The notes under the pieces are model-generated. The model made no database searches. It was not told where the DNA came from and saw only the letters and a list, made by a program, of their open reading frames with translations. Shown here in pieces: positions 6,388-15,300 of a DNA stretch of 34,590 nucleotides. Numbering within the stretch: the stretch's first letter is position 1; each line of letters opens with the position of its first letter. The stretch comes from an uncultured Lachnospiraceae bacterium (lineage in GTDB: Bacteria > Bacillota > Clostridia > Lachnospirales > Lachnospiraceae). The stretch lies in the NCBI GenBank assembly GCA_910588865.1, contig CAJUSJ010000039.1:1-34590 (forward strand). The letters are read 5' to 3'. The position numbers and the translations under genes were made by a program.

Positions 6388-8517
6388 ATGAAAAGTAGTA
6401 AAGGAAAAGGCTTCCTGGGCCTCCTTGCCCTCCTGGTCTGTGTAGCCCTGTTTGGGTATTTTGGCTACGACACCATGGATGACATTAAACTGGGACTGGA
6501 CTTAGCGGGCGGTGTCAGCATCACCTACCAGGCCCTGGAGAGCAATCCCGCGGCGGAGCAGATGTCGGACACGGTCTACAAGCTGCAGCAGAGAGTAGAA
6601 GGCTACAGCACGGAGGCAGAGGTGTATCAGGAAGGCGGAAACCGTATCAACATCGACATCCCTGGTGAAAACGACGCCAACGCCATCTTAAAAGAGCTGG
6701 GTCAACCGGGATCCCTGATCTTTATCGACGAGGAGGGGAATATCATCCTTACCGGAGACCAGGTGGCAAGTGCCAAACCGGGTATTATGGAACAAAACGG
6801 CAAACGGGAGAACACGGTAAACCTGACCTTCACCCCAGAGGGGGCCCAGCTTTTCGCGGAGGCTACCAAGGCTAATTTAGGAAAGATAATCTATATTATC
6901 TATGACAACGAGATCAAGTCCGCTCCCCGGGTTAATTCTGAGATCACGGGAGGGGAGTGCTATATCGAGGGCATAGACACCTACGAGGAGGCGGAGAACC
7001 TGGCTGCCACTATCCGTATCGGTTCTCTGTCCCTGGAGCTGGAAGAACTGCGTTCCAACGTAGTAGGCGCCAAGTTGGGACAGGAAGCCATCGCTACCAG
7101 CTTAAGGGCCGCGGCCATCGGATTTCTGGTGGTAGCCCTGTTCATGGTCTTTGTCTACAGGATCCCGGGGGTGGCTTCCGTGCTTGCCCTGTGTCTGTAT
7201 GTGGGCCTGGAGCTGATCCTTCTGTCAGCGTTTGAGGTTACATTGACACTGCCCGGCATCGCGGGTATTATCCTGTCCATCGGCATGGCAGTGGATGCCA
7301 ACGTCATTATCTTTACCCGTATCAAGGAAGAGATTGGTGTGGGCAAGACCGTGCGGTCTGCTATCAAAACCGGATTTTCCAAGGCATTGTCCGCCATTGT
7401 TGACGGCAATATCACCACCTTGATCGCGGCTGTGGTGCTGTTCTGGAGAGGCTCCGGCACTGTGAAGGGCTTTGCCTCCACCCTGGCGATCGGTATCATC
7501 CTTTCCATGTTCACCGCTCTGTTTATGACAAAGGCGGGCCTGTACGCCCTGTACAATATGGGATTCCAGGATGTGAAATTCTATGGAGTTAAGAAAGCTT
7601 CGGATCCAAAAGATTTTCTTGGAAAGAGAAAAGTGTTTTTTGCCGTATCCATTGCCGCTGTGGTGGTTGGCTGGGCGGTCATGGGAGCGGGAGCCGCTTC
7701 GGGAAAGGGTGCCCTCAACTACGGCATGGATTTTAAAGGCGGCACTTCCACCAATGTGACCTTTAACGAGGACATGAGCTTAGAGGACATTTCCGCCAAG
7801 GTAGTTCCGGTGATCGAGGAGGTTACAGGGGACCCGGAGGTTCAGACCCAGAAGGTGGCCGGGACCACGGAAGTGATCATCAAGACCAAGACACTGACCG
7901 TGGACCAGAGGGAAGCGCTGAACCAGGCCATGGTGGATCAGTTCGGCGTGGATCCGGAACTGATCACGGCGGAGAGCATCTCAGGCGCTGTCAGCCAGGA
8001 GATGAAGCAGGATGCCATGGTGGCGGTGGTTATCTCGACCATCTGCATGCTGGTCTACATCTGGTTCCGGTTTAAGGATATCCGATTTGCCGCCAGCGCG
8101 GTGCTGGCCCTGCTCCACGATGTTCTGGTGGTGCTCACCTGCTACGCGGTGGCAAAATGGTCTGTGGGGTCTACGTTTATCGCGTGTATGCTGACCATTG
8201 TGGGATACTCCATCAACGCCACCATCGTGATCTTTGACCGTATCAGGGAGAACCTGCAGACAAAGAGTCACAAGGAGTCCGTGGCCGACCTGGTAAACCG
8301 CAGTATCACAGAGACCTTTACCAGAAGCATCAACACCTCACTGACCACCTTTATCATGGTGTTTATGCTGTTTATCCTGGGAGTGTCCTCCATTCGGGAG
8401 TTTGCCCTGCCTCTTATGGCCGGCATCATCATAGGAGGATATTCTTCCATCTGCGTTACCGGAGCCCTGTGGTATGTACTGACCATGAGAAAGAAGCCTG
8501 CCAAGGCGGAACAGTGA
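6388..8517 (+). CDS. secDF: Protein translocase SecDF (fused)
   Basis: SecD and SecF are fused in one chain of about 709 residues with roughly 12 membrane helices. The SecD half begins with one helix, then the signature LGLDLAGGVSI, a large extracytoplasmic P1 region and a five-helix block. The SecF half restarts near residue 430 with helix 7, the NYGMDFKGGT signature and a second helix block. SecDF uses the proton gradient to pull secreted proteins out of the SecYEG channel. I chose ATG 6388, which has AAAGGAG upstream and starts MKSSKGKGF before the first helix; an upstream in-frame TTG at 6355 has no such site. Tgt follows with the stop and start regions nearly touching. Confidence 0.97.
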   Translation: MKSSKGKGFLGLLALLVCVALFGYFGYDTMDDIKLGLDLAGGVSITYQALESNPAAEQMSDTVYKLQQRVEGYSTEAEVYQEGGNRINIDIPGENDANAILKELGQPGSLIFIDEEGNIILTGDQVASAKPGIMEQNGKRENTVNLTFTPEGAQLFAEATKANLGKIIYIIYDNEIKSAPRVNSEITGGECYIEGIDTYEEAENLAATIRIGSLSLELEELRSNVVGAKLGQEAIATSLRAAAIGFLVVALFMVFVYRIPGVASVLALCLYVGLELILLSAFEVTLTLPGIAGIILSIGMAVDANVIIFTRIKEEIGVGKTVRSAIKTGFSKALSAIVDGNITTLIAAVVLFWRGSGTVKGFASTLAIGIILSMFTALFMTKAGLYALYNMGFQDVKFYGVKKASDPKDFLGKRKVFFAVSIAAVVVGWAVMGAGAASGKGALNYGMDFKGGTSTNVTFNEDMSLEDISAKVVPVIEEVTGDPEVQTQKVAGTTEVIIKTKTLTVDQREALNQAMVDQFGVDPELITAESISGAVSQEMKQDAMVAVVISTICMLVYIWFRFKDIRFAASAVLALLHDVLVVLTCYAVAKWSVGSTFIACMLTIVGYSINATIVIFDRIRENLQTKSHKESVADLVNRSITETFTRSINTSLTTFIMVFMLFILGVSSIREFALPLMAGIIIGGYSSICVTGALWYVLTMRKKPAKAEQ

Positions 8518-8522
8518 GACGT

Positions 8523-9659
8523 ATGGAATATAAGATCATAGCCAGAGACGGCCGGGCCAAAAGGGCCCAGGTAAAGACAGTCCACGGTGTCATCCAGACA
8601 CCGGTGTTCATGAATGTGGGTACAGTGGGAGCCATCAAGGGCGCTGTGTCAACAGATGACCTCCGGGTTATCAATACCCAGGTGGAGCTGTCCAACACGT
8701 ATCACCTCCATGTGCGAACAGGAGACAAGCTGATCAGACAGTTTGGGGGCCTCCATAAGTTTATGAACTGGGACCGGCCTATCCTGACAGATTCCGGGGG
8801 ATTTCAGGTGTTTTCCCTGGCGGTGATGCGCAAGATCAAGGAGGAGGGAGTATACTTTAACTCCCACATTGACGGAAGAAAGATTTTTATGGGGCCGGAG
8901 GAGAGCATACAGATCCAGTCAAACTTAGGCTCCACCATTGCCATGGCATTTGACGAATGTCCCCCTCACCCGGCCACGAGAGAGTATATGCAGAACTCTG
9001 TGGACCGGACCACCAGGTGGCTTCTGAGATGCAAGGCTGAGATGGAACGGCTGAACGCTCTGCCGGATACCGTAAACCGGGAACAGCTCCTGTTCGGGAT
9101 CAACCAGGGCGGAACCTTTGAGGATATCCGGATTGCCCACGCTAAGGAGATATCAGGGCTCAACTTAGACGGCTATGCCATAGGGGGCCTGGCGGTGGGA
9201 GAGAGCCATGAGGAGATGTATCGGATCTTAGATGAGACCGTGCCTTGTCTGCCGGAGGACAAGCCCACCTACCTGATGGGGGTGGGCACTCCGGCCAATA
9301 TCCTGGAGTCCGTGGACAGAGGGGTGGATTTCTTTGACTGTGTGTACCCGTCAAGAAACGGCCGCCACGGCCATGTGTACACCAATGAGGGTAAACGGAA
9401 TCTGTTTAACCAGAAGTATGAGCTGGACCCCCGCCCTATTGAGGTAGGGTGCGGGTGTCCGGCCTGCCGTTCCTACAGCAGGGCCTATATCCGCCATCTT
9501 CTGAAGGCCAAGGAGATGCTGGGCATGAGATTATGCGTCTTGCATAATCTGTACTTTTATAATACAATGATGGAAGAGATCCGCGACGCGATCGAGGAAC
9601 ACCGCTATGCCCAATACAAGGAACAAAAGCTTAAGGGCATGATGGGTGAGAAAAATTAA
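8523..9659 (+). CDS. tgt: tRNA-guanine transglycosylase
   Basis: This 378-residue Tgt exchanges guanine 34 of GUN-anticodon tRNAs for a 7-deazaguanine queuosine precursor. Both catalytic aspartates are present: D90 in DSGGFQVFS and nucleophile D272 in FDCVYPSRNGRHG. The zinc site is intact and canonically spaced, with C310, C312, C315 and H341. The start is placed at ATG 8523, just after the secDF stop. An in-frame GTG at 8514 overlaps that stop (GTGA) and is a real alternative. Coupling with yajC, and often secDF, is a long-known conserved arrangement in bacteria. No other queuosine gene is in the window. Confidence 0.95.
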   Translation: MEYKIIARDGRAKRAQVKTVHGVIQTPVFMNVGTVGAIKGAVSTDDLRVINTQVELSNTYHLHVRTGDKLIRQFGGLHKFMNWDRPILTDSGGFQVFSLAVMRKIKEEGVYFNSHIDGRKIFMGPEESIQIQSNLGSTIAMAFDECPPHPATREYMQNSVDRTTRWLLRCKAEMERLNALPDTVNREQLLFGINQGGTFEDIRIAHAKEISGLNLDGYAIGGLAVGESHEEMYRILDETVPCLPEDKPTYLMGVGTPANILESVDRGVDFFDCVYPSRNGRHGHVYTNEGKRNLFNQKYELDPRPIEVGCGCPACRSYSRAYIRHLLKAKEMLGMRLCVLHNLYFYNTMMEEIRDAIEEHRYAQYKEQKLKGMMGEKN

Positions 9660-9716
9660 ACTGGAACCGGATGTTACGCGCGAGGCGGTGAGAAGCCGGG
9701 TAAGGAGGATTATTTT

Positions 9717-10007
9717 ATGTTAACTGCAAGCGCCATGGGCGGAGTAGGATTCTGGGTGGTATATGCCGCGTTTTTGCTGGGACTGATGTATTTTATCGCC
9801 ATCCGCCCTCAGAACAAGGAGAAGAAACGGATGGCTGAGCTGATGGAGAGCATTGCCGTGGGAGACACCATCCTGACCTCCAGCGGATTTTACGGGGTTG
9901 TCATTGATATGACTGACGACACGGTTATCGTAGAGTTCGGCAACAACAAGAACTGCCGGATCCCCATGCAGAAGACAGCCATCGTGCAGGTGGAGAAACC
10001 AGAATAA
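9717..10007 (+). CDS. yajC: Sec translocase accessory subunit YajC
   Basis: The 96-residue protein has one N-terminal membrane helix (about 10-30) ending in the family motif YFIAIRPQNKEKKR. A small cytoplasmic beta domain follows, with the diagnostic VGDTILTSSGFYGVV segment. YajC associates with SecDF and YidC in the membrane. The ATG is preceded by TAAGGAGG. It follows tgt by 57 bases and is the last gene of the cluster before an intrinsic terminator. Confidence 0.95.
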   Translation: MLTASAMGGVGFWVVYAAFLLGLMYFIAIRPQNKEKKRMAELMESIAVGDTILTSSGFYGVVIDMTDDTVIVEFGNNKNCRIPMQKTAIVQVEKPE

Positions 10008-10098
10008 GCTTCATGGAATCCGATTGGACTGGCCGCCCCACAGTTAAAAAGACTGTGAGGGCAGCGGCTGGTCCGCCAGGAGCGGACAGACTTGCGGA

Positions 10099-10138
10099 CC
10101 TTCATTTTACCCTAGGAAGTAAGGTGAGGGCTTTTTTT
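10099..10138 (+). terminator. Intrinsic terminator after yajC
   Basis: CCTTCATTTTAC (10099-10110) pairs with GTAAGGTGAGGG (10119-10130) over 12 positions, three of them G-U. The loop has 8 bases and a CTTTTTTT tract follows at once. It closes the scfA-yajC unit. A smaller hairpin (GTCCGC 10071-10076 with GCGGAC 10082-10087) lies just upstream. Confidence 0.85.
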
Positions 10139-10178
10139 CTCTTTATACGGGGAGTGGCAATGAAAGGAGCGGACAGCC

Positions 10179-10787
10179 ATGATCAGGAATATGGTGTTTG
10201 ATATGGGAAATGTGCTGGTTTACTATGACTCAAGGAGGGCCAGCGGACGATTCGCGGCAGACCATGAGGAGATGGAGGCGGTCAATACTTCCGTGTTCGT
10301 GTCGCCGGAGTGGCTTATGCTGGATATGGGTGTGATTTCCCAGGAGGAGGCGCTGGCGAGGATGACGGCCAGGCTCCCTGACGGTCATGCCAGGGAGGCG
10401 GCCAGGCTCTGTCTGGAGCACTGGCATGAATACTGTATGTGGCCGGTGCCGGGCATGGAGGAGCTGGTGACGGATTTAAAGAACCAGGGATACCGGCTTT
10501 ATCTGTGTTCCAACGCGTCTCTTCGGATGCTGGACTGTTATCAGGACACCATCCCCGGAATCCGCCTTTTTGACGGGGTGCTGTTTTCGGCTGAGGTAAA
10601 GTGCGTGAAGCCTCAGAAGGAGATGTACGGCCATCTTTTCAGGCGCTTTGGCTTAAAACCGGAGGAGTGCTTTTTTGTCGATGATCTGCCTGCCAATATT
10701 CAGGCGGCCCGGGAGTGCGGGATGGACGGGTACTGTTTTGGAGACGGAGACGTGATGAGGCTGAGGGAGATACTAAAAGAGCTGTGA
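10179..10787 (+). CDS. HAD-family hydrolase (YihX-like)
   Basis: This 202-residue HAD phosphatase has a helical cap. Motif I is FDMGNVLV (nucleophile D7), with glycine in place of the usual second aspartate, as in the YihX-type branch (FDLGNV). Motif II is LCSNAS, motif III is the lysine of CVKPQKEMY, and motif IV is FFVDDLPANI. YihX of Escherichia coli hydrolyses glucose-1-phosphate; the substrate here is unknown. The ATG has AAAGGAG upstream. It lies just after a terminator, so it is probably transcribed separately, perhaps with the MATE gene 51 bases downstream. Confidence 0.85.
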   Translation: MIRNMVFDMGNVLVYYDSRRASGRFAADHEEMEAVNTSVFVSPEWLMLDMGVISQEEALARMTARLPDGHAREAARLCLEHWHEYCMWPVPGMEELVTDLKNQGYRLYLCSNASLRMLDCYQDTIPGIRLFDGVLFSAEVKCVKPQKEMYGHLFRRFGLKPEECFFVDDLPANIQAARECGMDGYCFGDGDVMRLREILKEL

Positions 10788-10838
10788 AGCCATAAGATGT
10801 GTACATAGAGACGATATTTTTAAGAAAGGAAAGGGGAT

Positions 10839-12203
10839 ATGAGAGAAGAGAAAGCAGAGGAAGCCAGTTCAGGCTCTATCGTGAGAGAGACATTTCAGAT
10901 GGCATGGCCGGCGGTGATGGAATCCTTTTTTGTGGCCCTGGCGGGAATGATCGACTCATTGATGGTCAGTTCCATCGGGGCTTACGCGGTGGCGGCGGTA
11001 GGCCTTACTACACAGCCCAAATTCATCGGTCTTGCCATGTTCGTGGCCGCCAATGTGGCTGTGTCGGCCATCGTGGCCAGGAGAAAGGGGCAGGAGGACC
11101 GGGAGGGGGCCAACCAGACATTGGTGGCAGCCATGGTGTTCGTGTGCCTGGCGGGGATCGTGGTCAGTATATTGTGTGTGGCTTTTGCCGACCCCATTAT
11201 ACGGCTGTGCGGTTCCAATGAGGATACGCACCGGACAGCGGTAATCTATTTTCAGATCATCATGGGCGGTATGATGTTCAACATTATCTCCCTGGTCATC
11301 AACGCGGCACAGAGAGGCGCGGGGCGGACCAGAATCGCCATGAAGACCAATGTCACTGCCAATGTGCTGAATATGATAGGCAATTACCTTCTGATCGGCG
11401 GTAACTTTGGATTTCCGGCATTAGGGATCTTGGGTGCCGCGCTGGCAACGGTTTTCGGGACCGTGGTAGCCTGCGGCATGAGCATAGCGTCTATTATCCC
11501 AAAGGACAGCTTTGTCAGCGTTCCCTATATGCTGGCTAATAAGATCCGGTTTCGGATGTCAAGCTTAAAAAGCATTTTCAGGATCGGTTCCAACATATTT
11601 CTGGAGCAGATCCTTCTGAGGATCGGGTTTATGGCTGTGGCGGTGATGACGGCCAAACTGGGGACCGATGCCTTCGCGGCCCACCAGGTAGGCATGAATG
11701 TGATGAGCCTGTCGTTCTCCTTTGGAGACGGCATGCAGGTGGCGGCGGTGGCACTGATCGGGCGGAGCCTGGGAGAGGAAAAACCAGAGCTTGCCAAGAT
11801 CTATGGGGCTACCTGTCAGAAGATGGGGGCAGCCATCTCTATGGTTCTTGCCGTATTTTATCTGCTGGGAGGCAGATTGCTGTACAGTCTGTATTTCGAA
11901 GAGGCCCATATCATCGCCATGGGCGTTGAGATTATGAGGGTTATTGTGATCATTGTGGTGCTGCAGATTTCCCAGGTTATCTATATGGGCTGTTTAAGAG
12001 GGGCGGGAGATGTGTTCTTTACCACAGTGGCCTCAACCATCAGCGTTACCTTTGTCAGAACCATCAGTTCCTACGGCCTGTGCTACACAGCGGGTCTGGG
12101 GCTGATCGGTATCTGGTTCGGCATTGTGTGCGATCAGCTGTGCAGATTTATTCTTACCAGGTGGAGATTTCGCTCCGGAGCCTGGACGAAGGTAAAAATA
12201 TAA
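10839..12203 (+). CDS. MATE family efflux transporter
   Basis: The 454-residue membrane protein has about 12 helices in two homologous halves. The N-terminal half has the pattern WPAVMESFFVALAGMIDSLMVS, and a polar loop with PKFIGLAMFVAANVA follows; the second half repeats this around residues 240-430. MATE proteins export cationic drugs or metabolites in exchange for sodium or protons, and the substrate cannot be told from sequence. The start codon at 10839 has AAAGGGG upstream. Nested hairpins follow directly after the stop codon. Confidence 0.9.
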   Translation: MREEKAEEASSGSIVRETFQMAWPAVMESFFVALAGMIDSLMVSSIGAYAVAAVGLTTQPKFIGLAMFVAANVAVSAIVARRKGQEDREGANQTLVAAMVFVCLAGIVVSILCVAFADPIIRLCGSNEDTHRTAVIYFQIIMGGMMFNIISLVINAAQRGAGRTRIAMKTNVTANVLNMIGNYLLIGGNFGFPALGILGAALATVFGTVVACGMSIASIIPKDSFVSVPYMLANKIRFRMSSLKSIFRIGSNIFLEQILLRIGFMAVAVMTAKLGTDAFAAHQVGMNVMSLSFSFGDGMQVAAVALIGRSLGEEKPELAKIYGATCQKMGAAISMVLAVFYLLGGRLLYSLYFEEAHIIAMGVEIMRVIVIIVVLQISQVIYMGCLRGAGDVFFTTVASTISVTFVRTISSYGLCYTAGLGLIGIWFGIVCDQLCRFILTRWRFRSGAWTKVKI

Positions 12204-12206
12204 GGA

Positions 12207-12279
12207 GGAAGGCAAACGCGTAAGCGTTTTTGGGATGCCTTCCGACGATGCGGCAGGTGACGCGAGGCGTCGCGTGCCG
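12207..12279 (+). other. Two tandem hairpins between the MATE and M60 genes
   Basis: The first hairpin pairs GGAAGGCA (12207-12214) with TGCCTTCC (12236-12243), and AAACGC/GCGTTT (12214-12219 with 12224-12229) can form inside. The second pairs CGGCA (12251-12255) with TGCCG (12275-12279) and GACGC (12259-12263) with GCGTC (12267-12271). There is no U-run beyond a short TT, so neither is a standard terminator. No sigma-A promoter was found in this gap. The M60 gene may therefore be read through from MATE, with the hairpins as attenuating or stabilising structure. Confidence 0.5.
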
Positions 12280-12302
12280 ATACCAAGAAAGGAGGAAGGT
12301 AA

Positions 12303-15300
12303 GTGAAGAGAAGAGTAGCGTTTGCCATGGCGGCTGTCTTGTTTGTCTGCAACCCCCTGCAGAGCATGAACCCTGTGTTGTCTGTAAAGGCATCCATAGA
12401 CAGCCGCCTGGTAGGTGATACCGGGGACATTGCCTCGGTATCCAACGGACAGTCCGGAGGGGCCAAAGCCCAGACCCTTTCGGAGGATGGCGGTACCGGG
12501 TGGCTTAAGCTCAGGGTTCAGGGTACAGCCCAGGCCGCCCAGTCCCAGTGGACCGTGGAACTTTACCCGTCAGACGGGGAAGGGGGCGGTGAGTCCATCA
12601 CTGACAGCTTTACGATGCCAGCCATGGAAGACAGCCGGTATTCCCAGGTTGAGACAGTGATCAAGGACATACCTGACGGCACTTATGACTTAAGGCTGGT
12701 GCCGTCCAGCACAGACGGAAATTCCTATGTTCCCTATGAGCAGAAGGGAATCAAGATCAAGGGGGACATGACAACCCTCAGACTGATGAATGATCTTCCG
12801 GAATCTCATGGATATGGGGACACGGAGAAGGCCAAGATCGGTGTTCTTTCCATGGGCGATATCAACGGCGACGATCAGATCGACGATGCTGACAAAGAAG
12901 AGCTTTTAAAGATCATTGCCATGGAAGACAGACATGACGACGCCTTTTTTGACAGGGCGGACCTCAACGGAGACGGCCAGGTGGACCTTCTGGATGTGGC
13001 TCATTTTACAAAGTACTATCAGACCGGAGTCCAGGAGAGAAAGGCAGAGCCTGTAAAGGCGGTTCTGGTGAGGGCTGAGGAGGTTAAGGCTTCAGCCAGC
13101 AACGCGGATATAACACAGGGCAGCATAGAGGCCATGATGGCAGGCGAAGGGTCCCTGGCTCTGGAGGCGGAAGGAGAGATCACCAGAGAGAATCCTGTCA
13201 AAATCGAGGCGGAATTTAACGCGCCGAAACAGATGCGGGGATTCGTTATCGAACCGGTTATGGGTTCCGGAGGCAGTATCCGGGACGCGGTGGTTCAGGT
13301 GGAGGATGAAAACGGAAAACTCCATGAATTCCAGGTTGTGGACGGGCAGGTCAACAAACAGAGAAGCCTGAAAAAGGCCATGGCCATGGCGGCGGCCAAT
13401 GTGGTGTCAGAGGAGGAAGAGACCGTTGACGACGACATGCGCCAGGGCGTTCCCATTGAGATTGACTTAGGCGGTCAGGTGGCGGTAAAGAAGGTCACCA
13501 TCAGTGTCAGCAAAACTCTGGAGTCAAAAAGCCTGGTGGAGATATCCAGGGTAGAGTTTTTGAACGACATGGAGAACCGGATACCAGAGCCCATGATGGC
13601 AGGACCAGACCGCCTGAAAGTGGAAGACGGGGATGCCTCATTTGTGATGACATGGAAGAAACAGGCCAATGTCACAGGATATGAGGTAACTGTCAGCGAC
13701 GAGGAGAACAGCCAGACCTATCCTGTCGAAGCGGCTACCATCATGGTCAGCAGCCTGGCAGGGGATGATCTGATCAACGGCAAGGAGTACAAGGTGGAGG
13801 TGCGCTCTGTCAACGGCACATGGAGAAGCCCCTCAAGCTTTACCACCGCTCACCCCAGAGCCGTGAGCCTTCCCCCGGCACCTGAGAATGTCGCTATTAC
13901 AGGCGGTTACAGAAGGCTGGCTATCCAGTGGAAGGATATGAAAGATACAGACACTTACACCCTGTACTACCGGAAAGCGGCAGATACGGAAGGGACCTTC
14001 CAGTCAGTGCCAGGTATTGAGGAGAACCGGTATGATCTTCGGGAACTGGAAGATGAGACCGAGTATGAGATCTATCTTACAGGTTCCAATCCTCTTGGAG
14101 AAGGACCCGGGTCCATCCACTACAAAGGAAAAACCGTGTCCCTGAATCCGCCTGAGACACCGAATTACAAGCTGATCAACACGCCCCAGGCACAAACCCA
14201 CACCGCCCACATAGAATCCGTACTCTATGGGGGAACCGATGAGCATGAGTTTGATGTGGTGGACGGTGATTACACCACCAGCTGGGTACGCCTTGACTGG
14301 GATGCGGGAAATGCCTATCCGGGAGAAAACAAGGCCCCCATTGTGACCCTTGACCAGGAGTATGAGATGGATACCGTGGCCCTGATCCCCGATGAGGAGC
14401 AGAAATTCGACCTGACATCCGTGAGAATCGACTACTGGGATGCCGCGAACAACAAAAAGTCCGTCGCCACAAGGCTGTACAAGAAGACCAGCAATGACAA
14501 GACCTACTATATGGTACAGGCGGTGGAGCCATTTACCGCGAAGCGGGTGCAGCTTGCCATGAGAACCTTCAACCAGCGCCGGATCAGCGTTGCGGAATAT
14601 AAATTCTACTATTATGATCCCCTGGAAGATGATATCATGGGCCTGTACACGGACACTTATCACGTAAGCCTGAGAGAGGATGTGACCCAGGGGGATATTG
14701 ATAATCTGAGAAAACGTCTGAACACAACAGACCCGGCCAGCGGCGAGTATCATCCAAAGAAGGACATCCTGGAGGCAGAGCTTGCCAACGCGGAGCAGAT
14801 CCTGAAAGAGGGGAGCAGCGCCGCGGATATTATGGTGGTGGACAACAAAGATACAGAAGGCTATGACAGCCACATTACCTTCCGGGGAGGCCTTAATGTT
14901 TATCAGCCTCTGGGAGTCACTGTGAGGGCAGGGGACACCATTACCGTCTACGCGGGAGGACCCAGACACGAGATCGGCGACGGAACCAGGCTTCAGGTGG
15001 TGGTATCTCAGTATCACGGCAGCTCCAACGCGGTATTCCGGTCTGTGGGCTACTTAAAGGCAGGTCCCAATGAGATTACCATCCCGGCTGTGGACAACAT
15101 GGATTTAGAGAGGGGCGGCCAGATCTACATAGCTTATACAGGAACCGCGGGAGCGGAGGAGTATGGCGTTCGGGTAGTGGGAGGAACCAGAATTCCTGTG
15201 CTGGATCTCTCAGACATGTCTCTCAGGACCATGGATGATCCTCTAAGCGATGAGACATGCCGGACAAAGGTGATGAACTACATTGACGCTCTGGAGGACA

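Noticed and set aside
14004..15017. 337-residue minus-strand frame inside the M60 gene
   Set aside because: It lies antisense to recognised FN3 and discoidin-like domains, with no ribosome site or family resemblance.
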